The notes under the pieces: generated by a model
The model's input: the letters and a program-made list of their open reading frames with translations, nothing else
Database searches by the model: none
Told to the model about the DNA's origin: nothing
Translations under genes and position numbers: made by a program
From: Modestobacter sp. VKM Ac-2986
GTDB lineage: Bacteria; Actinomycetota; Actinomycetes; Mycobacteriales; Geodermatophilaceae
Direction: 5' to 3'
Assembly (NCBI RefSeq): GCF_026967795.1
Contig: NZ_JAPVBH010000001.1
Location: forward strand, 62,001-126,000
DNA: 64,000 nt
Shown: positions 16,351 to 24,281 of the stretch, piece after piece
Position numbering within the stretch: position 1 is the stretch's first letter
Layout: each line of letters starts with the position of its first letter

Positions 16351-16797
16351 ATGAGCCTGGACTGGACGACCCTGCCCGCCGTCGCCGCCGCCCACTTCGC
16401 CCGTCGGCTGGCGGTGGAGACCGACGTCTCCGACGTCTCCGCGGCGCTCGAGTCCGGTGCGCCGGGCTTCGTGCTGCTGGACAGCCGCAGCGCGGAGTCC
16501 TGGGCGCAGGGGTACGTCCCCGGCGCGGTCCACCTGCCCGGCCGGGAGATCGGCGCACGGGCGGCGGCCGAGCTCGACCCCGCCGTCCCGGTGGTCACCT
16601 ACTGCTGGGGGCCGGGCTGCAACGGCGCGACCCGGGCGGCGCTGGCGCTCGCGCACCTCGGCTACCGGGTGCGGGAGATGATCGGCGGCTTCGAGTACTG
16701 GGCCCGCGAGGGCCTCGCCGTGGAGACCGCGGACGGCGTCGAGCACTCCCCCGTCGACCCGCTGACCGCACCGGCCGCGGTGAGCTGCGGCTGCTGA
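16351..16797 (+). CDS. Rhodanese-like domain protein
   Basis: A 148-residue single-domain rhodanese. It shows VLLDSRSAESWAQGYVPGAVHLPG, the start of the fold, and an active-site loop TYCWGPGCNGATRAA with two Cys, then GGFEYWAREG. This loop differs from the classical CRxGxR/T and defines a common actinobacterial subfamily. The C-terminus ends SCGC. ATG 16351 is preferred; an ATG at 16342 adds three residues. A sulfur-relay or detoxification role is likely, but the sulfur acceptor is unknown. Confidence 0.85.
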   Translation: MSLDWTTLPAVAAAHFARRLAVETDVSDVSAALESGAPGFVLLDSRSAESWAQGYVPGAVHLPGREIGARAAAELDPAVPVVTYCWGPGCNGATRAALALAHLGYRVREMIGGFEYWAREGLAVETADGVEHSPVDPLTAPAAVSCGC

Positions 16798-16809
16798 CCT
16801 GTCAGCAGC
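16790..16809. terminator. Hairpin spanning two convergent stop codons
   Basis: GCTGCTGAC pairs with GTCAGCAGC around a two-base centre. The stem contains the end of the rhodanese gene and abuts the HxlR stop, so it may end both transcripts. Confidence 0.5.
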
Positions 16810-17188
16810 GGCCGGTGCACTCCTGCTCGGGGAGGCTGGTGCGGGCCCAGGTGGCGAGCTGCTCGAGGACCGGTGACAGCGACTGCCCGGCCTCGGTGAG
16901 CTGGTAGCCGACCGACACCGGCGGGCCGTCGTCGACGGTGCGCTGCACGAGCCCGGCCCGGGTGAGCTCGGTCAGCCGGTCGGACAGGACCGAGTCGCTG
17001 ATCCCGCCCACGGCCCGCCGCAGCCCGGAGAAGGTCGCGGGACCGCCGGCCAGCACGCCGATGATCAGCCCGTTCCAGCGCTTGCCCAGGAAGCCGAAGG
17101 CCCGCACCAGGGCGCCGTCGCACGCGGTCGGCGTGTGCAGCAGCTCCTCGGTCACCCCGCCATCGTACGGCGTGGCGACCCCGTGCAC
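16802..17188 (-). CDS. HxlR/DUF24-family redox-responsive regulator (YodB-like)
   Basis: A winged-helix protein of up to 128 residues. ACDGALVRAFGFLGKRWNGL matches the N-terminal region of B. subtilis YodB, including the conserved Cys (Cys23 here). Two more Cys lie at the C-terminus (PEQECTGRC), as in YodB, where N- and C-terminal Cys form intersubunit disulfides under quinone stress. GTG 17188 gives the longest form; GTG 17155 is an equally possible start. It is divergent from an azoreductase-like gene across a CTAGC-rich operator region, the same arrangement of partners as YodB-AzoR1. Confidence 0.85.
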   Translation of the reverse strand: MHGVATPYDGGVTEELLHTPTACDGALVRAFGFLGKRWNGLIIGVLAGGPATFSGLRRAVGGISDSVLSDRLTELTRAGLVQRTVDDGPPVSVGYQLTEAGQSLSPVLEQLATWARTSLPEQECTGRC

Positions 17189-17200
17189 TTCGCTTCTCGT

Positions 17201-17244
17201 AGTGCTAGCTTTCCCGAAGTACTAGCAAACGGCTAGCGACTAGC
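17201..17244. promoter_or_regulatory. CTAGC-repeat operator region between HxlR and azoreductase genes
   Basis: CTAGC occurs four times, starting at 17205, 17222, 17233 and 17240, two of them in the palindrome GCTAGC. The stretch is far more AT-rich than its surroundings and holds AGTACTAGC-type arms. It is the likely binding site of the divergent HxlR regulator and overlaps the promoters. Confidence 0.6.
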
Positions 17245-17260
17245 AATCGGGGAGTCAGTC

Positions 17261-17914
17261 ATGTCTCTGTTCCGTCTGGACGGCAGCATCCGGGTCGAGG
17301 GGTCGGCCAGCCGCGCGATCGCGGACATCGTCGAGCGCGAGTGGCGGGCCGGGAACCCCGACGCCCCGGTCACCCGCCGGCACGTCGGCACCGAGCCCCT
17401 CCCGGCCACCGCCTGGGCCGACGCCGTCAGCGGGTCCTACCTGACCGCCGACCAGCGCACCCCGGCCCAGAGCGAGGCCGCCGCCCTGGCCGCCACGCTC
17501 GCCGACGAGCTGGCCGATGCCGAGGCGCTGCTGTTCGCCGTCCCGCTGTACAACTTCGGCGTCTCGCAGCACGTGAAGACCTACGTCGACATGGTCATCA
17601 CCGACCCGCGGTTCGGCCCGCGCGCCGAGGCCCCGACGATCGGCAAGCCCGCGGTGCTGGTCACCGTGCGCGGCGGCAACTACAGCGCCGGCACCCCGCG
17701 CGAGGGCTGGGACCACGCCACCAGCTGGATGCGCCGCATCCTCGAGGACGTCTGGGGCATGGACCTGCGCGTCGTCGAGCGGGACTTCACCCTGGTCGGG
17801 GTCAACCCGGCGCTGGACTCCTTCACCGAGATGGCCGCCGAGCTCAAGGAGACGGCCGAGCGGGAGGCCGCCGAGCACGGCCGCCTGCTCACCAGCGCCC
17901 GCGCCGCCGCCTGA
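17261..17914 (+). CDS. FMN-dependent NADH azoreductase / quinone reductase
   Basis: A 217-residue flavodoxin-like fold enzyme. The FMN/quinone site motif FAVPLYNFGVSQHVKTYVD is typical of AzoR. VTVRGGNYS and a C-terminal region with the conserved VERDFTLVGVNPA follow. GGGGAG at 17249-17254 serves ATG 17261. It probably performs two-electron reduction of quinones and azo dyes, protecting against electrophiles sensed by the divergent HxlR protein. Confidence 0.85.
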   Translation: MSLFRLDGSIRVEGSASRAIADIVEREWRAGNPDAPVTRRHVGTEPLPATAWADAVSGSYLTADQRTPAQSEAAALAATLADELADAEALLFAVPLYNFGVSQHVKTYVDMVITDPRFGPRAEAPTIGKPAVLVTVRGGNYSAGTPREGWDHATSWMRRILEDVWGMDLRVVERDFTLVGVNPALDSFTEMAAELKETAEREAAEHGRLLTSARAAA

Positions 17915-17950
17915 CGGAGGACCCTGCTGCCCCCCGCCCTGCAGCGGGGC
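17915..17950 (+). repeat. Stop-codon-adjacent repeat, copy 1 (core deleted)
   Basis: Directly after the TGA at 17912 comes CGGAGGACCCTGCTGCCCCC, then CTGCAGCGGGGCC. It matches both ends of the copies at 22979 and 59927 but lacks their middle part. Confidence 0.6.
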
Positions 17951-17952
17951 CG

Positions 17953-17994
17953 ATGGAGTCCCAGCGCTCACTTCCTGACGCGCTGGGACTCCAT
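17953..17994. terminator. Perfect 15-bp hairpin between convergent genes
   Basis: ATGGAGTCCCAGCGC (17953-17967) pairs perfectly with 17980-17994 across a 12-base loop. It sits between the azoreductase gene and the convergent DasR-like gene and has no T-run. A bidirectional terminator is the best reading. Confidence 0.7.
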
Positions 17995-18002
17995 GAGCGG
18001 GG

Positions 18003-18740
18003 TCAGCCGTCGCCGAGCCCCACGGTCATCTGCACCTCGTAGCGGTCGCCGCGGTAGGTCGTCTCGGCGTGCTCGACCGGGCGGTCGCCGCTGTAGGAGA
18101 CCCGGTCGAAGACCAGCACCGGCCGGCCGGTGGACATCCCCAGCAGCGCCGCGCGCTCCCGGTCGGCGTCGGTGGCCCGCACCGTCTGCTCGGCCCGGTC
18201 GATCGTGCAGCCGTAGGTCTCGGCCAGCAGGGTGTACAGCGAACCGGTGAGGTCCTGCCGGTCCAGGTCGGGCAACCTCTGCGCGTCGTACCAGCCGTCG
18301 TCGATCGACATCGGCTGCTCGTCGGCCAGCCGCAGCCGGCGCACGTGCCAGGCCTGGGCACCGGCCGGCAGCTGCAGCGCGCGCCGGGTCGCCGGCGGCG
18401 GGGCGAGCCGGGCGACGTCGAGGACGACGGTGCCCGGGCGCAACCCCAGCCGGCGCATGTCCTGGGTGAAGGACGCCAGGTGCAGCTGCGAGCGGGCGGC
18501 CCGCTCGGCGACGAAGGTCCCCTTGCCGCGCACCCGCACCAGCACGCCCTCGCTGACCAGCTGCCCGATCGCCTCGCGGACGGTGATCCGGCTGACCCCG
18601 TGCTCCACGCACAGCTGGCGCTCCCCCGGCAGCGGCGACCCGGCGGGCAGCCGGGCGGCCAGCTCGGTCAGCCGGCCCCGCAGCTGCTCGTGCTTGGGCA
18701 CCACCCCGTCGACGATGAGGGGCTCGGACACGGCCGTCAT
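18003..18740 (-). CDS. GntR/HutC-family regulator, DasR/NagR-like
   Basis: A 245-residue regulator. The N-terminal winged helix (about residues 12-75, GERQLCVEHGVSRITVREAI) and wing VRVRGKGTFVAE precede a UTRA effector domain (about 90-240, IDDGWYDAQRLPDL). ATG 18740 is favoured over the longer frame start. As last gene of the nagE-nagA-nagB cluster it is the likely DasR equivalent, sensing glucosamine-6-phosphate and binding the dre-like palindrome at 22144. Confidence 0.88.
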   Translation of the reverse strand: MTAVSEPLIVDGVVPKHEQLRGRLTELAARLPAGSPLPGERQLCVEHGVSRITVREAIGQLVSEGVLVRVRGKGTFVAERAARSQLHLASFTQDMRRLGLRPGTVVLDVARLAPPPATRRALQLPAGAQAWHVRRLRLADEQPMSIDDGWYDAQRLPDLDRQDLTGSLYTLLAETYGCTIDRAEQTVRATDADRERAALLGMSTGRPVLVFDRVSYSGDRPVEHAETTYRGDRYEVQMTVGLGDG

Positions 18741-18775
18741 CGTGCCAGTGCGGCCGGGTCCCCACGCCGCCGCGC

Positions 18776-19573
18776 TCACCACCCCTGGGAGGCCAGCTTG
18801 TGGGCGAGCACGTAGCGGTGGTGGTCGGCGCGGACCAGCCGGCTGCCGGCCGCCTCGTCGACCACGAGGGTCACGTGCGGGTGCAGCTGCAGGACCGACC
18901 CCGGGCAGGACGCGGTCAGCGGCCCCTCCACGGCGGCGGCGACCGCCTCGGCCTTGCCCTCCCCGGTCGCCACCAGCACCAGGTGCTGCGCGCCCAGGAT
19001 CGTGCCCAGCCCCTGGGTGATCACGTGCCGGGGCACGGCGTCGACGTCCCCGCCGAAGAACCGCGCGTTGTCGGTGCGGGTCTGCTCGGTCAGCGTCTTG
19101 ACCCGGGTGCGGCTGGCCAGCGAGGAGCCGGGCTCGTTGAAGCCCACGTGCCCGTTGCTGCCGATGCCCAGCACCTGGACGACGACCGGGCCGGCGGCCA
19201 GCAGCTGCGCCTCATAGTCCCGGGCGGCCTGCAGCGGGTCGGCCGCGGCGCCGTCCGGGCCGTGCACCACCGCCGGGTCCAGCCCCAGGGCGTCGGTGAG
19301 CTCGCGGCGGATGACCTCGCGGTAGGACTCCGGGTGTCCGGCGGGCAGGCCGACGTACTCGTCGAGCAGGAACGCCTGCACGCCGGTGAGCGACAGCCCC
19401 TCGTCGCGGTGCCGGCGCAACAGCTCCTGGTAGGCCAGCAGCGGCGAGGACCCGGTGGCCAGGCCGAGCACGACCGGCCCGCTCCGGGCCAGTGCGGGCA
19501 GCACCGAGCCGACGACGGCGTCGGCGACCACCCGCCCGCAGTCCTCGGGCGTGGGCAGCAGGACGACCTCCAC
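18776..19573 (-). CDS. nagB: Glucosamine-6-phosphate deaminase
   Basis: A 265-residue cytosolic enzyme converting glucosamine-6-P to fructose-6-P and ammonia. Family motifs present are LGLATGSSPL, FLLDEYVGL, GIGSNGHVGFNEPGSS and HVITQGLGTIL. GTG 19573 is chosen because GAGGAGAG lies 7 bases upstream; this leaves a two-base gap to nagA. It is the second step of GlcNAc catabolism in this operon. Confidence 0.95.
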   Translation of the reverse strand: MEVVLLPTPEDCGRVVADAVVGSVLPALARSGPVVLGLATGSSPLLAYQELLRRHRDEGLSLTGVQAFLLDEYVGLPAGHPESYREVIRRELTDALGLDPAVVHGPDGAAADPLQAARDYEAQLLAAGPVVVQVLGIGSNGHVGFNEPGSSLASRTRVKTLTEQTRTDNARFFGGDVDAVPRHVITQGLGTILGAQHLVLVATGEGKAEAVAAAVEGPLTASCPGSVLQLHPHVTLVVDEAAGSRLVRADHHRYVLAHKLASQGW

Positions 19574-19575
19574 GG

Positions 19576-20751
19576 TCAGCTCTCCTCTCGGGGCACCCAC
19601 GCACCGGCCCGGAGGACGGCGGTGGGGATCAGGTCGGGGTCGGTGACCAGCACGTCGGCGCGGGCACCGGGGACGAGGCGGCCGACGTCGTCGCGGCCCA
19701 GCAGCCCGGCGGGCGTGCCGGTCGCGGCGAGGACGGCGTCGGCCAGCGGCACACCGGCGGCCACGGCGCAGCGGACGACGTCGACCAGCCGCGCCGTCCC
19801 GCCGGCGATGGCGCCGGGGCCCTCGCCACCGGACAGCCGGGCCACTCCCCCGCTGACCTCGACCGACAGCGCCCCCAGCCGGTAGGCGCCGTCGGGCATG
19901 CCGGCGGCCGCCATCGCGTCGCTGACCAGCGCGACCTGTCCGGGACCGACCAGGTCGAACACGGCGGCCACCGTCTCCGGGGCCAGGTGCACGCCGTCGG
20001 CGATCAGCTCGACGACCAGCTCACCGCGGGCCGCGGCGGCCAGGCAGGCCGCGACCGGGCCGGGGGCGCGGGACAGCATCGGGGGCATCCCGTTGAACAG
20101 GTGGGTGGCCGACAGCGGGCCGGTCGCGGATGCGGCCCGGACCGCTGCGGTGGTCACCCCGGCGGTGGCGTCGGTGTGCCCGAAGCTGGGCAGCGCACCG
20201 TGCTCCCGCAGGACGGCGACCAGCTCGGCGGCGTGCGCGGTCTCCGGCGCCAGCGTCGTCGAGACGACCACCCCGGTGGCCAGCAGCGACCGCAGCAGCT
20301 CCGGGTCGCCGGGCACCAGTGCGGCCGGGTCCTGTGCGCCGCAGCGGGCCAGGGAGAGGAACGGCCCCTCCAGGTGCACCCCGGCCAGCTCACCGGCGTG
20401 CACCAGCGGGGCGAGCAGCGCCAGCCGCTCGTGCAGCACCGCGGCGGGGGCGGAGACCAGGCTGGCGACCAGCGTCGTCGTCCCGTGCGCGCGGTGGTGG
20501 GCGGCGGCGGTCCGCACCCCGTCGACGTCGTCGTCGGGGAACCCGGCACCGGCCGCGCCGTGGCAGTGCAGGTCGACCAGGCCCGGCAGCAGCAGCCGGT
20601 CCGGGGCAGGCGGGGGCAGCTCGCCGTCCCAGTCCGCCGCCGACCCGGCCCAGGAGACCCGGTCACCGACGACGGCGACGATGCCGTCGTCGGTGACCGA
20701 GCCGCCGGTGACCAGCCGGCCCCGCAGCACGGGGGCGGGCCGGTCGGTCAG
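19576..20751 (-). CDS. nagA: N-acetylglucosamine-6-phosphate deacetylase
   Basis: An amidohydrolase of about 391 residues. Metal and catalytic motifs are LVDLHCHG, GVHLEGPFLS, SFGHTDA, ATHLFNGM and LVSDAMAAAG. The first standard start, GTG 20730, has no ribosome-binding site. CTG 20751 overlaps the nagE stop as CTGA and has AGGA 7 bases upstream, mirroring the GTGA couplings elsewhere in the window, so I use it tentatively. The gene lies between nagE and nagB and yields glucosamine-6-P for NagB. Confidence 0.93.
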   Translation of the reverse strand: MTDRPAPVLRGRLVTGGSVTDDGIVAVVGDRVSWAGSAADWDGELPPPAPDRLLLPGLVDLHCHGAAGAGFPDDDVDGVRTAAAHHRAHGTTTLVASLVSAPAAVLHERLALLAPLVHAGELAGVHLEGPFLSLARCGAQDPAALVPGDPELLRSLLATGVVVSTTLAPETAHAAELVAVLREHGALPSFGHTDATAGVTTAAVRAASATGPLSATHLFNGMPPMLSRAPGPVAACLAAAARGELVVELIADGVHLAPETVAAVFDLVGPGQVALVSDAMAAAGMPDGAYRLGALSVEVSGGVARLSGGEGPGAIAGGTARLVDVVRCAVAAGVPLADAVLAATGTPAGLLGRDDVGRLVPGARADVLVTDPDLIPTAVLRAGAWVPREES

Positions 20752-22049
20752 GACTGCGTCCTGGGCTCGGTGGTGCTGCTCGGCGCGACCGTCTCCGGCG
20801 TCGCGGCCGGGGCGGCCCCGTCGTCGGTGCTGCTCACGACGGCCTCGGCGTCGGTCTCGCGGCCCGGCGTCTTGAGGTTCCACTTCCGGATCACGAAGCG
20901 GAACACCACGTAGTAGATCGCCGCGTAGCCCAGCCCGATCGGGATGAGCAGCAGCGGCTTGGTGGCGATGCCGAAGTTGAGCAGGTAGTCGATCGCGCCG
21001 GCGGAGAAGCTGAAGCCGTCGTGGATGCCGAGGGCGTTGGTCAGCGCCAGCGAGGTGCCGGTGAGCAGCGCGTGCACCAGGTACAGCGGCCAGGCCACGA
21101 AGAGGAAGGAGAACTCCAGCGGCTCGGTGATGCCGGTGAGGAAGGCGGTGAGCGCGGTCGACAGCATGATGCCGCCGACGATCTTCTTCTGCTCCGGCCG
21201 GGCCTCGTGCCAGATGGCGATGGCGGCCGCGGGCAGGGCGAACATCATGATCGGGAAGAAGCCGGTGGTGAACGTCCCGGCGTCCGGGTCGCCGTTGAGG
21301 AACCGGGGGATGTCGCCGCTGAACGTCTCGGTGCCGACGGTGAAGTCACCCAGGGAGAACCACACGACGGTGTTGACGATGTGGTGCAGCCCCAGCGGGA
21401 TGAGCAGGCGGTTGACCGTGCCGAAGATGCCGCCGCCGACGACGGTGTTGCCGTCCACGGCCTCGCCGAGGCTGGTCAGCGCGCTGTCGAAGGGCTTGTA
21501 GAGGAACGACATGACCACCGCGAGCAGCATGATCACGATCGCGGTGATGATCGGGACGAACCGCCGGCCACCGAAGAAGCCCAGGTAGGTGGGCAGCTTG
21601 ATCCGGTAGTAGCGCTGCCACAGCGTGGCGGTGATGATGCCGACCAGGATGCCGCCGAGCACCCCGAAGTTGATCAGCTCCTGGTCCTCGCCCTCGGCCG
21701 CGGCGCCCAGGACGACCGGGCTCATCGCCTCGAAGACGTTGGACAGCACCAGGTAGCCGACGACCGCGGCGAGCGCGGTCGAGCCGTCGGCCTTCTTCGC
21801 CCAGCCGATCGCGATGCCCACGGCGAAGATCAGCGGCAGGTTGCCGAACAGGGCGTTGCCGGCGGCGGCCATCACCGCGGCGACGGTCTCCAGGGACTCC
21901 CAGCGGCCGATCATGTCGTCCTGCCCCAGGCGCAGCAGCAGGCCGGCGGCGGGCAGCGCGGCGATGGGCAGCATCAGGCTGCGGCCCAGGCGCTGGAGGC
22001 CGGCGAGGCCTCGACGCTCCTTCGGTGGTGCGGCGGTCAGGCTGGCCAT
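20748..22049 (-). CDS. nagE: PTS N-acetylglucosamine transporter, EIIC component
   Basis: A 433-residue membrane protein with about ten hydrophobic segments and the EIIC motif GITEPLEFSFLFVAWPLYLVH. It has no EIIB or EIIA domain; those are encoded separately by the divergent genes at 22284 and 22511, as in Streptomyces NagE2. The start at 22049 has GAGGAGAG upstream. The hydrophilic C-terminal tail is Ala/Thr/Pro-rich. GlcNAc specificity is inferred from the nagA and nagB neighbours. Confidence 0.92.
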   Translation of the reverse strand: MASLTAAPPKERRGLAGLQRLGRSLMLPIAALPAAGLLLRLGQDDMIGRWESLETVAAVMAAAGNALFGNLPLIFAVGIAIGWAKKADGSTALAAVVGYLVLSNVFEAMSPVVLGAAAEGEDQELINFGVLGGILVGIITATLWQRYYRIKLPTYLGFFGGRRFVPIITAIVIMLLAVVMSFLYKPFDSALTSLGEAVDGNTVVGGGIFGTVNRLLIPLGLHHIVNTVVWFSLGDFTVGTETFSGDIPRFLNGDPDAGTFTTGFFPIMMFALPAAAIAIWHEARPEQKKIVGGIMLSTALTAFLTGITEPLEFSFLFVAWPLYLVHALLTGTSLALTNALGIHDGFSFSAGAIDYLLNFGIATKPLLLIPIGLGYAAIYYVVFRFVIRKWNLKTPGRETDAEAVVSSTDDGAAPAATPETVAPSSTTEPRTQS

Positions 22050-22143
22050 GGGGCTCTCCTCGGGTGGGTGCGCGGGACGGGACGACACGAACTGCCGAGC
22101 TGTTCGCCGGCCATTCCCTCGGACGTCGACCAACCGGTACCGT

Positions 22144-22157
22144 CCGGTCATGACCAG
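22144..22157. promoter_or_regulatory. dre-like DasR operator candidate
   Basis: CCGGTCATGACCAG, with the perfect core GGTCATGACC, lies in the 234-base region between the divergent nagE and EIIB genes. It resembles the dre consensus, which carries GGTCTAGACC. Confidence 0.65.
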
Positions 22158-22283
22158 TTGATCCGGGAGGATGGTGGGCGCGCCCACCGCCTGTCAACAC
22201 CCTGGACGCCGCCGGTCGGATGCCGTTACCTGTACGACTCCACGACGTGATCGCGGCCCCCGGGCCGCCGGGAGGAGAGCTCC

Positions 22284-22514
22284 ATGGGCAAGGCCGAGCA
22301 GATCGTCGCCGGACTGGGTGGCGCCGCCAACATCGACGACGTCGAGGGCTGCATCACCCGGCTGCGCACCGAGGTCAAGGACCCGTCCCTGGTCGACCAG
22401 GTCGCGCTGAAGCAGGCCGGCGCCCACGGCGTGCTGGTCGCCGGGCGGATCGTCCAGGTCGTCGTCGGACCCGAGGCGGACTCGCTGGCCGACGACGTCA
22501 ACGACCTGCTGTGA
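22284..22514 (+). CDS. PTS glucose/GlcNAc-type EIIB component
   Basis: A 76-residue stand-alone EIIB. The phosphorylated cysteine lies in DDVEGCITRLRTEV (Cys23), the signature of the glucose family. GGAGGAGAG upstream serves ATG 22284. It passes phosphate from the downstream EIIA to sugar entering through the divergent EIIC. Equivalent to Streptomyces NagF/PtsB. Confidence 0.9.
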   Translation: MGKAEQIVAGLGGAANIDDVEGCITRLRTEVKDPSLVDQVALKQAGAHGVLVAGRIVQVVVGPEADSLADDVNDLL

Positions 22515-22978
22515 GCCTGCTCGTCACCGCCCCGCTGCCGGGGACCGTGCTGCCGATCACCGACGTGCCCGACCCGGTGTTCGCCGCCTCGATGGTGGGC
22601 GCCGGCGTGGGCATCGACCCGGCCGCGGACGCCGGGCTGGTCGACGTCGTGGCCCCGGTGGGCGGGCGGCTGCTCAAGGTGCACCCGCACGCGTTCATCG
22701 TGCTGACCCCGGAGGGCCGCGGCGTGCTGGTGCACGTCGGCATCGACACGGTGCGGCTGGACGGCGCCCCGTTCACGCTGCACGTGACCGAGGGCGACGA
22801 CGTCGCCGCCGGCGACCGGGTGGTCACCGTGGACGTGGCGGCGGTGCGCGCCGCGGGCATGTCGCCGGTCAGCCCGGTCGTGGTGATGGACGCCGCCGCC
22901 GACTCGATGCCGCCGGTGACCGCGGGCGCCTCGGTGGCCGCCGGCGACGAGCTCTTCCGCTGGCCCGCCGGAGCCTGA
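22511..22978 (+). CDS. crr: PTS glucose-type EIIA component
   Basis: A 155-residue EIIA-Glc-like protein. His75 in GVLVHVGIDTVRL is the phosphorylation site and His60 in HPHAFIVL is its conserved partner, 15 residues earlier as in E. coli. GTG 22511 overlaps the EIIB stop as GTGA. General PTS proteins HPr and EI are not in the window. Confidence 0.92.
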   Translation: MSLLVTAPLPGTVLPITDVPDPVFAASMVGAGVGIDPAADAGLVDVVAPVGGRLLKVHPHAFIVLTPEGRGVLVHVGIDTVRLDGAPFTLHVTEGDDVAAGDRVVTVDVAAVRAAGMSPVSPVVVMDAAADSMPPVTAGASVAAGDELFRWPAGA

Positions 22979-23036
22979 CGAAGCACCCCCCGCCCCCGCC
23001 ACTCGCACGCTCGCGGCGGGCCCTGCAGCGGGGCCG
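22979..23036 (+). repeat. Stop-codon-adjacent repeat, copy 2
   Basis: The stop TGA at 22976 is followed at once by CGAAGCACCCCCCGCCCC, then CACGCTCGCGGCGGGCCC and CAGCGGGGCC. It aligns along its whole length with the copy at 59927 and can fold on itself. Confidence 0.65.
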
Positions 23037-23052
23037 GGATACGGTCCGCCGG

Positions 23053-23550
23053 GTGAGCAGTGAACCGATGCGCGAACGGACCTACTCCTGGGGCGATCCG
23101 AGGGCCTCGGTCGCCGCCGCCCGCACGTCCTCGGGGATCGAGGTGCTGCGGGCGATGGCGGCCGGCGAGCTGCCCGCCCCGCCGGTGATCGCCACCCTGG
23201 GCTTCGAGCTCGAGTCGGTCGAGGAGGGCCGGATCGTCTTCGCCCTGGAGCCCGCGGAGTTCCACTACAACCCGATCGGCTCGGTGCACGGCGGCGTCTA
23301 CGCCACCCTGCTGGACTCCGCGACCGGCTGCGCCGTGCACTCGAGGCTGCCCGCCGGCGTGGGCTACACCAGCCTGGACCTGACGGTGAAGTTCCTCCGC
23401 CCGATCACCGTCGACACCGGCCGGGTGCGCTGCACCGGCACCGTCACCCACCTGGGCAGCCGGACGGCGCTGGCCGAGGCGCGCCTGGTCGACGCCGCCG
23501 ACCGGCTGCTCGCCACCGCCGTCAGCAGCATCCTGCTCCTCCGCCCCTGA
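23053..23550 (+). CDS. PaaI-family hotdog thioesterase
   Basis: A 165-residue hotdog-fold protein. The family block FHYNPIGSVHGGVYATLLDSATGCAVHS carries the HGG motif that starts the central helix. VGYTSLDLTVKFLRPI follows. It probably hydrolyses aryl- or acyl-CoA thioesters. GTG 23053 gives the full-length protein but has only a weak ribosome-binding site. No pathway partner is adjacent. Confidence 0.85.
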   Translation: MSSEPMRERTYSWGDPRASVAAARTSSGIEVLRAMAAGELPAPPVIATLGFELESVEEGRIVFALEPAEFHYNPIGSVHGGVYATLLDSATGCAVHSRLPAGVGYTSLDLTVKFLRPITVDTGRVRCTGTVTHLGSRTALAEARLVDAADRLLATAVSSILLLRP

Positions 23551-23568
23551 CCCACGGACGGCGTCCGT

Positions 23569-23625
23569 CGAGATCTGCGCTCTCGGGGCTTCCCCGCCAG
23601 AGAGACCACGAGAACGCAGATCTCG
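23569..23625. terminator. Hairpin between convergent thioesterase and VOC genes
   Basis: CGAGATCTGCG (23569-23579) pairs perfectly with 23615-23625; after one mismatch TCTCG/CGAGA extends the stem to 16 pairs. The loop holds its own GGGGCTTCCCC hairpin. Likely bidirectional terminator. Confidence 0.65.
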
Positions 23626-23660
23626 GCCGGGTGGCAGGTCGCGCCGCCCGGCGCGCCGCC

Positions 23661-24173
23661 TCAGGCGGGGACGCTGACCCCGATGCCGCCGCGGGTGTCG
23701 GCGCCGTAGCGGGCGATCTCCCCGGCCAGGTCCAGCGCGCGGGTGGTGGCCCCCAGCGCCTCGATCTCAGGGGTGATGAGGTCGGCCGGCAGCAGCCAGG
23801 AGACCTCGAACTCGATGCCGTCGGGGTCCTGGGCGTAGAGCGCCTTGGTGGTGGCGTGGTCGGAGGCGCCGGTCAGGGCACCGGCCTCGGCCAGCGCGCC
23901 GCGGATGCGGGCCAGCTCGCCGAGGGTGTCGACCTCCCAGGCCAGGTGATAGAGCCCGACGGTGCTGCGCCCGGCGCCGGACGGGCCGGCCTGCTCCCCC
24001 ACCGCGAACAGGCCCAGGTCGTGGTCGTTGGTCGACCCCTCGGCCTGCAGGAACACCGCCCGGCCGGGCATCTCGACCTTGACGCGGAAGCCGAGGACGT
24101 CGCGGTAGAAGGTGGCACTGCGGTCGACGTCGCGGACGAAGAGGACGGCGTGGTTGAGGCGCTGGACGGGCAT
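23661..24173 (-). CDS. VOC-superfamily (glyoxalase/extradiol dioxygenase-like) protein
   Basis: A 170-residue protein with paired beta-alpha-beta modules. Putative metal ligands are His8 (LNHAVLFVRDV), His in GLYHLAWEVDT and Glu in PDGIEFEVSW. This set fits an Fe- or Mn-dependent catechol-2,3-dioxygenase-like or glyoxalase-like enzyme. AGGAG 9 bases upstream serves ATG 24173. The substrate is unknown and no aromatic pathway genes are nearby. Confidence 0.82.
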   Translation of the reverse strand: MPVQRLNHAVLFVRDVDRSATFYRDVLGFRVKVEMPGRAVFLQAEGSTNDHDLGLFAVGEQAGPSGAGRSTVGLYHLAWEVDTLGELARIRGALAEAGALTGASDHATTKALYAQDPDGIEFEVSWLLPADLITPEIEALGATTRALDLAGEIARYGADTRGGIGVSVPA

Positions 24174-24281
24174 CGTGAGGCTCCTGCGGGTCGATGGGAC
24201 CCCAGTGTGCGCGCAGGTGATTGAGACTTCAAGTACCTGCCGGGCGGGGTGTCATCGACCCGACGTGGGTAGCGCGCCCGC

